Below, in pieces: positions 9,304 through 19,677 of a stretch of 64,000 nt of DNA (position 1 is its first letter; every line of letters begins with the position of its first letter). Location of the stretch: the NCBI GenBank assembly GCA_017643495.1, contig JAEPNK010000002.1:1240001-1304000 (forward strand). The letters are read 5' to 3'. The translations under genes were made by a program, and so were the position numbers. The notes under the pieces are model-generated. The model was not told the DNA's origin and did not search any database. It saw nothing but the letters and a program-made list of their open reading frames with translations. This DNA comes from Rhizobiaceae bacterium. GTDB lineage: Bacteria > Pseudomonadota > Alphaproteobacteria > Rhizobiales > Rhizobiaceae.

Positions 9304-10182
9304 TCAATTCTTCAGCCCGGACAACACTTCTTCAATGGCAGGACGGACGGGCCTTGCCTTGTATTCGTAATGGGCATGAAACTTGCCACTATCCAGGCTG
9401 GAATTCGCCGGACGGGTTGCTTTCGTGCGATACTGAGAGGAGGAAACGGAGTTCACCGGCACGGAAACTCCGCCATTGTTGGCGCTAACCTCCATGATCA
9501 TGCGGGCGAATTGGTCCCATGCCATCTGCTCAGGTCCAGCAACATGGTAAGTTTCGCCCCAGCGGCCTGATCCGTCGCGTGTGGCAAGAACAATTGCAAA
9601 TATCGCTCTGGCAATATCCAGTGCCGAGGTGGGATTGCCGGTCTGGTCGCACACAACATTGAGGTCATCGCCCGAACCGGCCCGCTTGAGGATGGTTTTC
9701 ATGAAATTTTTGCCATAGGGGCTGAAGACCCATGCAGTTCTCAGGATGACATGGTCATCAAGGGCAAGACGGATCGCATTTTCACCTTCAAGCTTGCTCT
9801 TTCCATAAACCGTGACCGGATTGACCGGCGCATCCTCCCTGTATGCGCCAGCCTGTTTGCCGTCAAACACATAGTCGGTGGAAAGATGAATGATCTTTGC
9901 CCCGACACCACATGCAGCAGCTGCCAGGTGGGCAGGTCCGTCACCATTCACCAACAGCGCCTGCCCGGGATTGTCTTCGGCTTCATCGACTTGGGTATAA
10001 GCTGCCGCACTGATGATAATGTCGGGCTTCACCTGCTTGACTGTCCTGTCAATTGACGCCGCATCCGCCAAATCAAGCATTTCACGCCCGGTGAAAACAG
10101 CTTCAACTCCCGCCTCGTCTTTCAAGACATGTTGAAGCGATCGCGCAATCTGGCCCTGCTTTCCTGTCACAAGAAGTTTCAT
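9304..10182 (-). CDS. rfbD: dTDP-4-dehydrorhamnose reductase
   Basis: 292 residues, the usual length for RmlD/RfbD. It has the short-chain dehydrogenase nucleotide motif VTGKQGQIA at the N-terminus, HLSTDYVFDG around the catalytic Thr, and the YGKSK catalytic pair. It reduces dTDP-4-dehydro-L-rhamnose to dTDP-L-rhamnose with NAD(P)H in the cytoplasm, supplying rhamnose for surface polysaccharide. An AGGAT ribosome site precedes the ATG. It is 61 bases downstream of rfbC on the same strand, so the two are co-transcribed. rfbA and rfbB are not in the window and must be elsewhere. Confidence 0.93.
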   Translation of the reverse strand: MKLLVTGKQGQIARSLQHVLKDEAGVEAVFTGREMLDLADAASIDRTVKQVKPDIIISAAAYTQVDEAEDNPGQALLVNGDGPAHLAAAACGVGAKIIHLSTDYVFDGKQAGAYREDAPVNPVTVYGKSKLEGENAIRLALDDHVILRTAWVFSPYGKNFMKTILKRAGSGDDLNVVCDQTGNPTSALDIARAIFAIVLATRDGSGRWGETYHVAGPEQMAWDQFARMIMEVSANNGGVSVPVNSVSSSQYRTKATRPANSSLDSGKFHAHYEYKARPVRPAIEEVLSGLKN

Positions 10183-10243
10183 TGCAATCCTGTCAACGAT
10201 TTCAGGTCAGAAAGCAGGCAGTTGCAAACAGGCATGGCCATCA

Positions 10244-10798
10244 TCAAAACCCGCTTTCAATTTCCGAAAACAGGGGAGCCTCCCTGTCCCTGTCGGACAA
10301 GATCACCTTTGAAAGGTCAACGCCCCAGTCTATTCCCAATAGCGGATCATCATAACGGATCGCATGCTCATGCTTCACGGAATAGGCTGCCGAAACCTTG
10401 TACAAGACTTCGGTGTCGGGTTCGAGGGTGACAAACCCGTGGGCAAACCCGGCCGGTATGTAAACCTGGTTCCATTTCTTGGCCGAGACTTCGACGCGCG
10501 CCCATTGCCTGAAGGTCGGGGAACGGGGGCGGATATCAACTGCCACATCCATCACACTGCCACGCGTAACGCGCACAAGTTTTGCCTGGGCAAATGGCGG
10601 AGACTGGAAATGCAGACCACGCAACACTCGATTAGAAGCAGAGAATGAATGATTGTCTTGGACAAATTCACAATCGATTCCTGCCTGTTTCAAGGCTGCC
10701 TCATTGTAAACCTCGGAGAAAAAACCCCGTTCGTCAGAAAATCTCTCAGGCGTGATTTCCACCACATCGGGAAGCGAGGTCGGTGTGATTTGTGGCAT
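10244..10798 (-). CDS. rfbC: dTDP-4-dehydrorhamnose 3,5-epimerase
   Basis: 184 residues, standard for RmlC/RfbC. Recognisable family segments are the N-terminal PERFSDERGFFSEVYNEA, the FVQDNHSFS stretch, RGLHFQSPP with the active-site His, and YIPAGFAHGFVTLEPDTEV in the cupin barrel. It epimerises C3 and C5 of dTDP-4-keto-6-deoxyglucose. It is first in an rfbC-rfbD operon and divergent from cysD, with about 300 bases between them that must hold both promoters. No strong ribosome site is visible before the ATG at 10798. Confidence 0.93.
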   Translation of the reverse strand: MPQITPTSLPDVVEITPERFSDERGFFSEVYNEAALKQAGIDCEFVQDNHSFSASNRVLRGLHFQSPPFAQAKLVRVTRGSVMDVAVDIRPRSPTFRQWARVEVSAKKWNQVYIPAGFAHGFVTLEPDTEVLYKVSAAYSVKHEHAIRYDDPLLGIDWGVDLSKVILSDRDREAPLFSEIESGF

Positions 10799-11094
10799 AT
10801 TGGCTTCAGTTTCCCTGCAGGCGTCTCACAGTGCATTGCACTTGTTGAACGCATTGGAATGCAGGAATTCTCCCCTTGATTGTATGTCCCGAATCTTTGC
10901 CTCAACCAGATGATCACCTGTACTTGGCATTTTCAAGACCATCGGGCAGTCATTCCCGGGAACCCTGATTGCCAGTCCGGTTGGCCCGGCAATACTACAC
11001 TTTCGCAGCAAAAGTCTCATTAACTGTTGCCCAAGCACCGTACTTGGCGCTAAACCTCCCCTGCCCTTTCCGGTCTGAACCAATCGATCATCCC
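10799..11094. promoter_or_regulatory. Divergent promoter region between rfbC and cysD
   Basis: About 296 bases with no convincing gene. It separates the minus-strand rfbC from the plus-strand cysD, so promoters for both must be here. I could not pick out clear -35/-10 boxes or an operator. Confidence 0.4.
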
Positions 11095-12000
11095 ATGACA
11101 TCACATCTGACCCATTTGCAGCAGCTTGAAGCAGAGAGCATCCACATCATGCGTGAAGTGGTTGCCGAAGTTGAACAGCCGGTCATGCTTTACTCTGTTG
11201 GCAAGGATTCCGCAGTCATGCTGCACCTTGCCAAGAAAGCCTTCTACCCCTCAGTGCCGCCATTTCCGCTGATGCATGTCGACACGACATGGAAATTCCG
11301 CGAGATGATCGAGTTCCGTGACCGAATGGCAAGTGATACGGGAATGGAACTCATTGTTCACATCAATGAGGAAGGTGTACGTCAGGGTGTCGGCCCGTTT
11401 ACCCACGGTTCGGCCCTCCATACGGACATCATGAAGACTCAGGCGCTCAAACAGGCTCTGGACAAATACCGGTTCGACGCAGCCTTCGGCGGAGCGCGAA
11501 GGGACGAGGAAAAGTCCCGCGCAAAGGAACGCATTTTCTCATTCCGCTCCGAGCAACATCGCTGGGATCCGAAAAACCAGCGGCCCGAGCCCTGGTCGCT
11601 TTACAATGCACGCAAACAACCCAAGGAAAGCATTCGGGTATTTCCCCTGTCAAACTGGACCGAGCTTGATATCTGGCAGTATATTTATCTTGAGAACATC
11701 CCCATCGTGCCCCTGTATTTTGCAGCAGAACGCCCTGTGGTGGAACGCGATGGTGCATTGATCATGGTCGATGATGAACGCATGCCGCTACGTGACAATG
11801 AAGTGCCACGGCAAGAGATGGTACGGTTCCGGACCCTGGGGTGCTATCCGTTGACGGGTGCAATCCGCTCTTCGGCTACCGATCTGCCCGGCATCATTCA
11901 GGAAATGCTGCTGACCACGCAGTCCGAACGCCAGGGCCGGGTGATTGACCACGATGCGAGCGCTTCAATGGAAAAGAAGAAGCAGGAAGGCTATTTCTGA
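11095..12000 (+). CDS. cysD: Sulfate adenylyltransferase subunit 2
   Basis: 301 residues from the ATG at 11095, where the protein begins with the family's usual [13 protein letters not shown]; an in-frame start at 10969 would add an unlike leader. The PP-loop SVGKDS is at 34-39 and the C-terminus ends with the family-typical QEGYF. With the CysN GTPase it forms APS from ATP and sulfate. The stop overlaps the cysNC start by one base, so the two are translationally coupled. Its place between rhamnose, sulfotransferase and capsule-export genes suggests that it feeds PAPS to glycan sulfation rather than only cysteine synthesis; this is inference. Confidence 0.95.
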   Translation: MTSHLTHLQQLEAESIHIMREVVAEVEQPVMLYSVGKDSAVMLHLAKKAFYPSVPPFPLMHVDTTWKFREMIEFRDRMASDTGMELIVHINEEGVRQGVGPFTHGSALHTDIMKTQALKQALDKYRFDAAFGGARRDEEKSRAKERIFSFRSEQHRWDPKNQRPEPWSLYNARKQPKESIRVFPLSNWTELDIWQYIYLENIPIVPLYFAAERPVVERDGALIMVDDERMPLRDNEVPRQEMVRFRTLGCYPLTGAIRSSATDLPGIIQEMLLTTQSERQGRVIDHDASASMEKKKQEGYF

Positions 12001-13928
12001 TGGCCCACAAATCCGACCTGATTGCCAGTGATATAGACGCATACCTGAAGGCGCATGAAACAAAGGACATGCTGAGGTTCATCACCTGCGGTTCTGTGGA
12101 TGACGGCAAGTCAACCCTGATCGGCCGCCTGTTGTATGAATCGAAAATGATCTTCGAGGACCAGCTGGCCGCGCTGGAAAGTGACTCAAAGAAAGTGGGC
12201 ACCCAGGGCAAGGACCTGGATTTCGCCCTGTTGGTCGACGGGCTGGCTGCCGAAAGGGAACAGGGCATCACGATTGACGTTGCCTACCGGTTTTTCTCAA
12301 CAGACCAGCGCAAGTTCATTGTCGCCGACACCCCCGGTCATGAACAATATACAAGAAACATGGCAACCGGTGCCTCGACTGCTGATCTTGCCATTCTGAT
12401 GGTGGATGCCCGGCATGGCATACTTACCCAGACCCGGCGCCATTCCTACATTGTCAACTTGCTTGGTGTGAAAAACCTCGTCCTCGCCATCAACAAGATG
12501 GATCTGGTCGACTACAGCCAGGAACGTTTTGACGAGATTGTTTCCGACTATCTCGGTTTCGCTGACGAAATCGGCATAGCTCGAGAAAACGTGCTTGCCA
12601 TACCGCTGTCAGCACTGCGGGGTGACAATGTCATCGAGAAAAGTGAATCACTTGATTGGTATCACGGCCCCACCCTGATGGCCCATCTGGAAACGGTGCC
12701 GATTGAAGATGATGCCCGTGCCAAACCGTTTCGCATGCCAGTCCAGTGGGTAAACCGGCCCGATCTGGATTTTCGCGGGTTTTCAGGACGCATAGCAAGT
12801 GGAACAATCCGCCCGGGCGATGAAATACGTGCACTGCCATCAGGTAAAACCAGCACGGTCAGGGAAATTGTTTTTCCTTCAAAGTTTGACCAAACGGACC
12901 GTATGGATGAAGCGGTTGCCAACCAGTCTGTTACCCTTACGCTGAATGACGAGATCGACATTTCCCGTGGTGACATCATTTGCGGCAAGGATGATCCGAC
13001 AGAGGTCGCCAACCAGTTCCGGGCTACCATTCTGTGGATGGATGATGAAGAAATGCTTCCTGGCAGGGCCTACCTCATGAAGGCGGGTGCCCGGACTGTC
13101 CAGGCAACAGTCGCGGCACCACGCTATGTGCGGGATGTCAACTCTCTCGAGAAGCTTGCTGCCAGCACACTGTCACTCAATGATATCGGTTCCTGCAATC
13201 TTTCCCTGGACCAGAATATCGCATTTGATGCCTACGGGGATAACAGGACCACTGGCAGCTTCATTCTCATTGACCGGATAAGTAACCGGACGGTTGCCAT
13301 GGGCTTCCTGAAATTTGCATTGAGACGTGCAGCTAACATTCATTGGCAATCCCTGGAAATCAACGAGCAGGCCCGTGCAGAACAGAAGGGCCAGCAGCCG
13401 GCATTGTTGTGGTTTACCGGTCTTTCCGGCTCGGGCAAGTCAACCATTGCCAACGCACTGGAGAAGAAACTGTTTGCAATGGGCAGGCACACCATGTTGC
13501 TTGATGGTGACAATGTTCGCCACGGACTGAACCGGGATCTCGGTTTTACCGAAGCCGATCGCGTGGAAAACATCCGCCGTATCACGGAAGTTTCACAGCT
13601 CATGCTTCAGGCCGGCCTGATCACGCTGGTTTCCTTCATCTCTCCATTCCGGTCCGAAAGGCGTATAGCCCGTGAGAAGGTGGCAGATGGCCATTTCATC
13701 GAGATCTATGTGGACACCCCTCTGGCTGTGGCCGAAGAACGGGATGTGAAGGGCCTCTACAAGAAGGCACGCCGCGGAGAGTTGAAAAATTTCACCGGTA
13801 TCGACAGCCCGTATGAGGCTCCGGAAAACCCGGAAATCAGCATCAATACCGTCGAGCAGTCGGCAGACGATGCTGCAGACCGGATTATCGAACACCTGTA
13901 TGAATTCGGAATATTGCCCCGGAGTTAA
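12000..13928 (+). CDS. cysNC: Bifunctional sulfate adenylyltransferase subunit 1 / adenylylsulfate kinase
   Basis: 642 residues. The N-terminal CysN part is an EF-Tu-like GTPase: P-loop GSVDDGKST at 31-39, DTPGHEQY, and NKMD. The C-terminal APS kinase (CysC) has its own P-loop GLSGSGKST at 474-482 and the FISPFRSER motif. The protein therefore makes APS with CysD and then phosphorylates it to PAPS, the sulfate donor for sulfotransferases. Fused NodQ-like proteins of this kind are frequent in alphaproteobacteria, including in nodulation-factor sulfation. No cysH (PAPS reductase) follows, which fits a sulfation role. Confidence 0.95.
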   Translation: MAHKSDLIASDIDAYLKAHETKDMLRFITCGSVDDGKSTLIGRLLYESKMIFEDQLAALESDSKKVGTQGKDLDFALLVDGLAAEREQGITIDVAYRFFSTDQRKFIVADTPGHEQYTRNMATGASTADLAILMVDARHGILTQTRRHSYIVNLLGVKNLVLAINKMDLVDYSQERFDEIVSDYLGFADEIGIARENVLAIPLSALRGDNVIEKSESLDWYHGPTLMAHLETVPIEDDARAKPFRMPVQWVNRPDLDFRGFSGRIASGTIRPGDEIRALPSGKTSTVREIVFPSKFDQTDRMDEAVANQSVTLTLNDEIDISRGDIICGKDDPTEVANQFRATILWMDDEEMLPGRAYLMKAGARTVQATVAAPRYVRDVNSLEKLAASTLSLNDIGSCNLSLDQNIAFDAYGDNRTTGSFILIDRISNRTVAMGFLKFALRRAANIHWQSLEINEQARAEQKGQQPALLWFTGLSGSGKSTIANALEKKLFAMGRHTMLLDGDNVRHGLNRDLGFTEADRVENIRRITEVSQLMLQAGLITLVSFISPFRSERRIAREKVADGHFIEIYVDTPLAVAEERDVKGLYKKARRGELKNFTGIDSPYEAPENPEISINTVEQSADDAADRIIEHLYEFGILPRS

Positions 13929-14168
13929 CTGGTTCCAGGCCGACTATACCATGATCAAGTGAGTTGAAAGCCCGGAAGACAAGCCCTGCAACAGATTAAT
14001 CCTTTACAAATCCTTAGTCCAAAAATTGCTATGATTTGAAGTTAGGCATCACAGGTCTTTGCATTCCCGACACCGTCGGGTTTGCTTCAAAACCAGAAAA
14101 TTGCTTTGTTTGTCCAAAGCTACAACTGTGATACCCGTAAAAAGCAGCCAAGGCGTGGTAGTGAAAAC

Positions 14169-15440
14169 ATGAACAAGCATGTTGAAGCAATGCTCAATTC
14201 AAACCAGAGCAAGCATAAGGTTACAAACGAATCTTCTTCCAAGATCGTACCGATGCCCGGCAAGACCGCTGATGTGGTTTCGAACGCCCCCAAGGCAGCG
14301 AAAAACGCACTGCGTCTTACCTTTCGAAAGCCGAAACTGCTCTTCCGGAAAATGGTTCTGGCCTCTTTTCTGCTGCTCGTTCTGCTTCCCGGCGCATTGG
14401 GAAGCATCTATTTTCTGATGATTGCTTCCGACCGCTATGTCTCAAGCGCAGGTTTTTCAGTCAGAACCCTCGAAGGCGGGGCAATCAGCACGGATTTCCT
14501 TGGCGCACTGACCGGAGCCAGCACATCCGGCAGTACCACAACGGATTCCTATATCATCATGCGGTATCTGGAGAGCCGGGAACTGCTGGAAAAACTGATC
14601 AACGAGGCGGATTTTCTCAACGCCTACAGTGCTGACCATGCCGATTTTTTCTACCGTCTCGATCCCGAGGACCCGATCGAAGACATTCTCGAATACTGGG
14701 AATGGATGATTGAGCCTTCCTATGACAACACATCAGGCCTGATCGAGTTTCAGGTTGAGGCATTCACGAGGGAAGATGCTCTCAAGGTCGCCAACCTTGT
14801 TGTCAAATACAGTCAGGAACTGGTCAATGAACTGTCCGACCAGGCCCGGCGGGATGCCGTTGCCTTTTCAAAGGAAGAAGTCGCAAAGGCGGAACTTCGC
14901 CTGAAATTCATTCGCAACAAGCTGCGTGAATTCCGCTCCGAGACCAAAGCGGTTGATCCGGAATCTTCGGCCGGTGCCCAGGTATCGCTGACGACGGAAC
15001 TTGAACAGCAGCTTATCTCCCTGAATGCCCGTCTGACTGCTGCGCGAAACGGCCAGCTTGACGAGGATTCACCCACGGTTCGTGAACTGAAACGCCAGAT
15101 CAAGGCACTCGAGGAGCAACTGGTCCTGAAAAAGGCGGAAATTGAATCAAGTGGTTCCGGTGCCAGCCTTTCAGAAATTCTGTCTGACTTTGAACGTTTG
15201 CAGGTTGATCTCGAATTCGCACAACAGGCCTATACAGCGGCCATGTCGTCACTCGAACGCTCCCGCATAGACGCCGACCGGCAGCAACGCTTCCTTGCAG
15301 TTTATCAAAAACCGTCACTCGCACAGGATGCGATCTACCCGACCCGCATTTTGAACAGCATTCTGGTCTTCGTAATTTGCCTGATGTTGTGGTCCATAGG
15401 CCTGTTGCTGGTCAATTCGGTCAGGGATCATATTCGGTAA
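14169..15440 (+). CDS. kpsE: Capsule polysaccharide export inner-membrane protein, KpsE/CtrB-like
   Basis: 423 residues from the ATG at 14169; an upstream frame to 14082 is open. There is a cytoplasmic N-terminus, a membrane segment at about 63-86, and a large periplasmic part with SDRYVSSAGFSVR and coiled-coil stretches (about 225-330). A second membrane segment lies near the C-terminus (SILVFVICLMLWSIGLLLV). This matches the polysaccharide copolymerase (PCP-3) family that links the inner-membrane ABC exporter to the outer-membrane channel of group 2 capsules. kpsM and kpsT follow directly. No outer-membrane Wza/KpsD-like gene is seen in the window. Confidence 0.85.
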   Translation: MNKHVEAMLNSNQSKHKVTNESSSKIVPMPGKTADVVSNAPKAAKNALRLTFRKPKLLFRKMVLASFLLLVLLPGALGSIYFLMIASDRYVSSAGFSVRTLEGGAISTDFLGALTGASTSGSTTTDSYIIMRYLESRELLEKLINEADFLNAYSADHADFFYRLDPEDPIEDILEYWEWMIEPSYDNTSGLIEFQVEAFTREDALKVANLVVKYSQELVNELSDQARRDAVAFSKEEVAKAELRLKFIRNKLREFRSETKAVDPESSAGAQVSLTTELEQQLISLNARLTAARNGQLDEDSPTVRELKRQIKALEEQLVLKKAEIESSGSGASLSEILSDFERLQVDLEFAQQAYTAAMSSLERSRIDADRQQRFLAVYQKPSLAQDAIYPTRILNSILVFVICLMLWSIGLLLVNSVRDHIR

Positions 15441-15458
15441 GGCTGGCCCTCGAACATC

Positions 15459-16250
15459 ATGGCAAGCGCGCGATACAGATTTGACGAAAACCCGTTGACC
15501 GTGCAGTCGCGCGTTATCTGGGCCCTGATCCTTCGTGAAACACGGGTGACTTTCGGTAATGCCCAACTCGGATATCTCTGGGCAATAGCAAACCCCATAC
15601 TGACCACCACAATCATGGTGCTGATCTTTTCCTTCATCAGCCGGATGCCGCCAATCGGCACCAGTTTCATCCTGTTTTTTGCAACCGGGATCATACCTTT
15701 CGAGATGTACAACAAGCTCGCGAATTCGCTGATGGCCGTCTTTACACAGAACAAGGGCTTGATGACGTATCCTCTCGTCAAGGAAACCGATGCCGTGTTT
15801 GCCAGATACCTGCTCGTGATCGCGACCTATTTCCTCGTCCTGCTGGTATTCTTCTCAACCTTGATCATAACCGGGTTTGCACCCTGGCCTCACAATCCCG
15901 GCAGTGCGATTGCCGCAATTTTCTGTCTTTCCCTGTTCGGTTTGGGAGTTGGGGTGACCAATGCAGTTGTAAAGTGCCTCTGGGGTACCTGGCCACAAAT
16001 TTACGGAATCATATCAAGACCGCTGTTTTTCATTTCCGGGATATTTTTCATTCCAACCACTTTCCCGCCCTATATAACAGATTGGTTGGCATGGAATCCC
16101 TTGCTACACTTCATTGATTGGTTCCGTGCCGCATATTACATCAACTATGAAAGTGTGATTTTTGACGGTCCGTTCCTGTTCTACGTGACAACGGGCCTCT
16201 TGCTTACAGGTTTTGGCGGTGCACGACTGTTCAGGAAAAAACTGGCCTGA
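15459..16250 (+). CDS. kpsM: Capsule polysaccharide ABC transporter permease, KpsM-like
   Basis: 263 residues with the six hydrophobic segments of an ABC-2 permease. The cytoplasmic entry is VIWALILRETRVTFGNAQLGYLWAI, typical of KpsM/BexB. It forms the inner-membrane pore with the KpsT ATPase and moves lipid-linked polysaccharide to the periplasm. It begins 18 bases after kpsE and stops 5 bases before kpsT, so it is a single operon. Confidence 0.92.
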   Translation: MASARYRFDENPLTVQSRVIWALILRETRVTFGNAQLGYLWAIANPILTTTIMVLIFSFISRMPPIGTSFILFFATGIIPFEMYNKLANSLMAVFTQNKGLMTYPLVKETDAVFARYLLVIATYFLVLLVFFSTLIITGFAPWPHNPGSAIAAIFCLSLFGLGVGVTNAVVKCLWGTWPQIYGIISRPLFFISGIFFIPTTFPPYITDWLAWNPLLHFIDWFRAAYYINYESVIFDGPFLFYVTTGLLLTGFGGARLFRKKLA

Positions 16251-16255
16251 CGACA

Positions 16256-16912
16256 ATGATTGAATTTGAATCTGTTCGAAAATCATATCGCCTCGGTGGC
16301 GTCGAGAAGGTCATCCTGGAAGACCTCAACATGACGTTTCCATCCGGTGTCAGCGTAGGCATACTTGGCCATAACGGGGCCGGAAAATCCACCATGATGC
16401 GGCTGATAGCAGGGGCAGAACTGCCTGACGCCGGCAAGATACGCAGATATGCAAATGTTTCCTGGCCGCTGGGTTTCAGTGGCGGCTTCAATGGCCAGAT
16501 GACGGGCATGGAAAACATCCGGTTTGTTGCGCGCATGTATGGTCAGGACATTGCCGAAATGATCGATTTCGTTGAGGATTTCTCGGAACTCGGCCCTGCC
16601 CTTCGCGCCCCGATCAAGACCTATTCCAGCGGCATGAAGGCCCGGCTGGCTTTTGGTGTCAGTATGGCTGTTGAATTCGACTATTACCTGATCGATGAAA
16701 TAACGGCGGTTGGAGACACGCGCTTCAAGAAAAAATGTGCCGAGGTCTTTGAGCAGAAGCTGCGTACTTCAAACATCATCATGGTGTCGCACAGTTCAGG
16801 CTCACTCAAGCAATATTGCCAGCATGGCTGCGTACTCGACTCCGGCAGGCTCGACTATTATGAAGACCTTGATGAAGCGATCGCCCATCATGATGCAAAC
16901 CAGGCCAAATAA
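16256..16912 (+). CDS. kpsT: Capsule polysaccharide ABC transporter ATPase, KpsT-like
   Basis: 218 residues, the short length of the KpsT/BexA group. Walker A is GHNGAGKST (38-46), the signature is YSSGMKARLAFG, and Walker B is YYLIDEI followed by the H-loop region MVSHSSG. It lacks the C-terminal carbohydrate-binding extension of Wzt-type O-antigen exporters, which points to capsule export. It powers the KpsM permease. Confidence 0.93.
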   Translation: MIEFESVRKSYRLGGVEKVILEDLNMTFPSGVSVGILGHNGAGKSTMMRLIAGAELPDAGKIRRYANVSWPLGFSGGFNGQMTGMENIRFVARMYGQDIAEMIDFVEDFSELGPALRAPIKTYSSGMKARLAFGVSMAVEFDYYLIDEITAVGDTRFKKKCAEVFEQKLRTSNIIMVSHSSGSLKQYCQHGCVLDSGRLDYYEDLDEAIAHHDANQAK

Positions 16913-16976
16913 GCCCTGGTGCAATGGCTTCGGTTGATCCTTCAATGCTGTTGCCAAGATCAACCGGACCCTGAAC

Positions 16977-18602
16977 TTGTTTCCTTCCCTGACAAAAAAC
17001 CTGGCCATTGCGAGAAGGGTTTTCACCCTGGAAGGCCCCGAAATTCTGGCCCGCATGGCTTGGTCACAATTCCGCAGGAAAGCAGGTATCAGGAAAGGGA
17101 GAAGCGATTATCCCCAAAACAGGCTTTGGCAGGAACATTACAACCGGCTGGTTCTGGCAGCCTGTCTCCTGTTTGCAAAATTCCGGAAGGCCACCTGCCC
17201 AACCATCGGGTTTGCTCTTGATGGAAGAGAGGCAAGTACCAACGCTGCAATGGCAACGCTCAACAGCCTGGTCGGGCAGACATCTCCCGGTTGGCATCTG
17301 ACCGTAATTGTTTCCCAGCCCGATGATTACGAAAAGCTGTCGGTTGAATTGGCCAGTTTGCCGCCTTCCGTTCAGGCAAGGATAACCTTGCTGACAGAAA
17401 AGCGCATGGCTGAGATGCCCGTCTATCCTTGGGCGTCATTTCCTGTAGCCGGGGCAAAACTGAACAGGGATTATTGTGCAGCATTTTTCCGCGCATTCAG
17501 CAAAAACAATGCCCTGAAGCTGTTTTATGGACATGATGATATCATCAATGACGCAGGTGAGCGTTCTCTCCCTTTCTGGAGACCGGAATTTGATCCGGTC
17601 ATGCTGGGAGAAACAGATTATCTTGTCCAAACAGCCACTTTTCATACGGAAAGTTTCAGCCTAGAAGGAGCCCTCTCTCCGTCCGCAGTGACATACGGGA
17701 AAATCAGGCCACGGCAAACTCACCGCGAAAACATGGTCCTTGTCCACCAGCCGGCGACAAAGGCCTTGCAAACGCCCACCAGTATTCAGCAGATACAAGA
17801 GACAACCGAACCGCCCCGCGATGAAACGGTATCGATCATCATCCCGACCCGCGACCGGCTCGATCTGTTGCGCAAGAGTGTTGAAGGGTGTCTTGAACAA
17901 ACCGCTTATCCGGCGATTGAACTGATCATTGTCGACAATGGTTCGGTCGAAAAAGAAACCCGGGATTTCTTCAACACGGTCTCTGATCGCCCGAACGTCC
18001 GCATTCTGCCGGCACCCGGCCCCTTCAATTTTGCAAAGCTGATAAACCTGGCGGCCAGGGAGGCGCAGGGCGAGTATTTGCTCTTGCTCAACAATGACAT
18101 CGAGGTCACGGAAAAAAACTGGCTTTCAGCCATGATGCATTTTGCAAGGCAAGGCGGAGCCGGTGCAATTGGCGCACGACTTTGGCATCCGGACGGCAGG
18201 GTGCAACATGCCGAGCTGACGCTTGATGTGCTTCGCATTGCTTTCTCGCCCTTTGACGGCCTGCCTGCAAGCGAGGTCGAAACAAGATCCATTGCGGCTT
18301 ATACGCATGACGCACAGGCAGTCACCGGAGCATGCATGTTGTTGCGCAAAAAGCTTTTCCACACCGTCGGCGGCATGGATGAAACCAATCTTGCCATTGC
18401 CTTCAATGATGTGGATTTGTGTCTGAAGATACGCAAGGAAGGACTGGCCAATATTTGTTGCGCGCAGGCAAATCTGGTTCACAATGAATCTGCAAGCCGT
18501 GGTTCGGACGCCGATCACAATGAACGCTTTCTGCGCGAACGGGCATACATGCGCAGGAAATGGGACAAAGAACTTCGACAGGCAAGCCGCCGTTATGAGT
18601 GA
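16977..18602 (+). CDS. Family 2 glycosyltransferase
   Basis: 541 residues from a TTG at 16977; an ATG at 17055 is an alternative. Residues about 285-500 are a clear GT2 domain: VSIIIPTRDRLDLL, ELIIVDNGS, LLLLNNDIEV as the metal-binding DxD equivalent, and the FNDVDLCLKIR acceptor motif. The first 250 residues resemble a second GT-A-like segment (AMATLNSLVGQTSPGWHLTVIV), as in rhamnosyl- and O-antigen transferases. It probably adds a sugar to the capsule repeat unit. It follows kpsT by about 65 bases and precedes galE. Confidence 0.85.
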   Translation: MFPSLTKNLAIARRVFTLEGPEILARMAWSQFRRKAGIRKGRSDYPQNRLWQEHYNRLVLAACLLFAKFRKATCPTIGFALDGREASTNAAMATLNSLVGQTSPGWHLTVIVSQPDDYEKLSVELASLPPSVQARITLLTEKRMAEMPVYPWASFPVAGAKLNRDYCAAFFRAFSKNNALKLFYGHDDIINDAGERSLPFWRPEFDPVMLGETDYLVQTATFHTESFSLEGALSPSAVTYGKIRPRQTHRENMVLVHQPATKALQTPTSIQQIQETTEPPRDETVSIIIPTRDRLDLLRKSVEGCLEQTAYPAIELIIVDNGSVEKETRDFFNTVSDRPNVRILPAPGPFNFAKLINLAAREAQGEYLLLLNNDIEVTEKNWLSAMMHFARQGGAGAIGARLWHPDGRVQHAELTLDVLRIAFSPFDGLPASEVETRSIAAYTHDAQAVTGACMLLRKKLFHTVGGMDETNLAIAFNDVDLCLKIRKEGLANICCAQANLVHNESASRGSDADHNERFLRERAYMRRKWDKELRQASRRYE

Positions 18603-18647
18603 ACAAACGGGAACAGGACATCTCGGATCCAACTGCAGGAGAAAGAC

Positions 18648-19655
18648 GTGAAAATTCTGGTAACAGGCGGTGCAGGATACATTGGCTCTCATACATTTGT
18701 GGAACTTGTCAGGGAAGGTCATGAGCCGGTTATCTTTGACAATTTCTCCAATGCAAGTCGTGAAATTCTGCCTCGCCTGGAACAATTGACCGGCAAAACT
18801 CCGGTAATGATAGAAGGCGATATCAGGGACACTGTCCTGCTGAGCCGTACACTTTCCCAACAAGGAGCGGAGGCTGTCATTCACTTTGCCGGTGCCAAGG
18901 CAGTTGGCGAAAGCATGAAAGACCCGCTCAAATACTATTCAAACAATGTAACAGGCACCCAGTCACTGCTTGAGGCCATGCAGGAAAACGGGGTCAGGAA
19001 AATCGTGTTCTCGTCCTCGGCCACTGTTTATGGCGACCCGGAGCAATTGCCGATACCTGAAACCCACCCCCTGTCGACAGCCAACACCTATGGCGAGACA
19101 AAGCTGGTAATCGAAAACATGTTGAGGGCCGTTTCAAGTTCCGGGCCGGGCTGGTCGGTGATACTGCTTCGCTATTTCAATCCGGTAGGCGCACATGAAA
19201 CAGGCCTGATCGGGGAATCGCCTGACGGCATACCGAACAATCTCATGCCGTATATTTGCCAGGTGGCAGTTGGCCGGCGGGACAAGCTGCAGGTTTACGG
19301 AAATGATTATGACACACCGGACGGTACTGGGGTCCGTGATTATATTCATGTGAAGGACCTGGCAGCAGGTCATGTTGCTGCAATCAACCGGATTGAAGCC
19401 CCGCAATGCACTGCAATCAATCTCGGCACAGGCCGCGGAACAAGTGTTCTGGAAATGGTTGCCGCCTTTTCCGAAGCGGCAGGAAAGCCCATACCTTATG
19501 AAATCATGGGGCGCCGTGAAGGCGATGTTGCATCCTGCTATGCAGACCCCGGCCTGGCCCGTGAATATCTCGGCTGGGAGGCACGGTTTGGCATCGGGGA
19601 AATGTGCCGGGACGCATGGAACTGGCAGTCGAGAAACCCGATGGGATATGAATAG
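18648..19655 (+). CDS. galE: UDP-glucose 4-epimerase
   Basis: 335 residues, the normal GalE length. The NAD-binding motif TGGAGYIGSH is at the N-terminus, and SSSATVYG plus YGETK (catalytic Tyr and Lys) follow, with the conserved NPVGAH and DGTGVRDYIHV stretches. It interconverts UDP-glucose and UDP-galactose (or the GlcNAc/GalNAc pair), supplying galactose-type sugars. The start is GTG at 18648, preceded by GGAGAAAGAC. It ends the plus-strand capsule operon, tail to tail with the M24 peptidase. Confidence 0.95.
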   Translation: MKILVTGGAGYIGSHTFVELVREGHEPVIFDNFSNASREILPRLEQLTGKTPVMIEGDIRDTVLLSRTLSQQGAEAVIHFAGAKAVGESMKDPLKYYSNNVTGTQSLLEAMQENGVRKIVFSSSATVYGDPEQLPIPETHPLSTANTYGETKLVIENMLRAVSSSGPGWSVILLRYFNPVGAHETGLIGESPDGIPNNLMPYICQVAVGRRDKLQVYGNDYDTPDGTGVRDYIHVKDLAAGHVAAINRIEAPQCTAINLGTGRGTSVLEMVAAFSEAAGKPIPYEIMGRREGDVASCYADPGLAREYLGWEARFGIGEMCRDAWNWQSRNPMGYE

Positions 19656-19677
19656 CCCTCCACCGCCGCAAGTGCGC

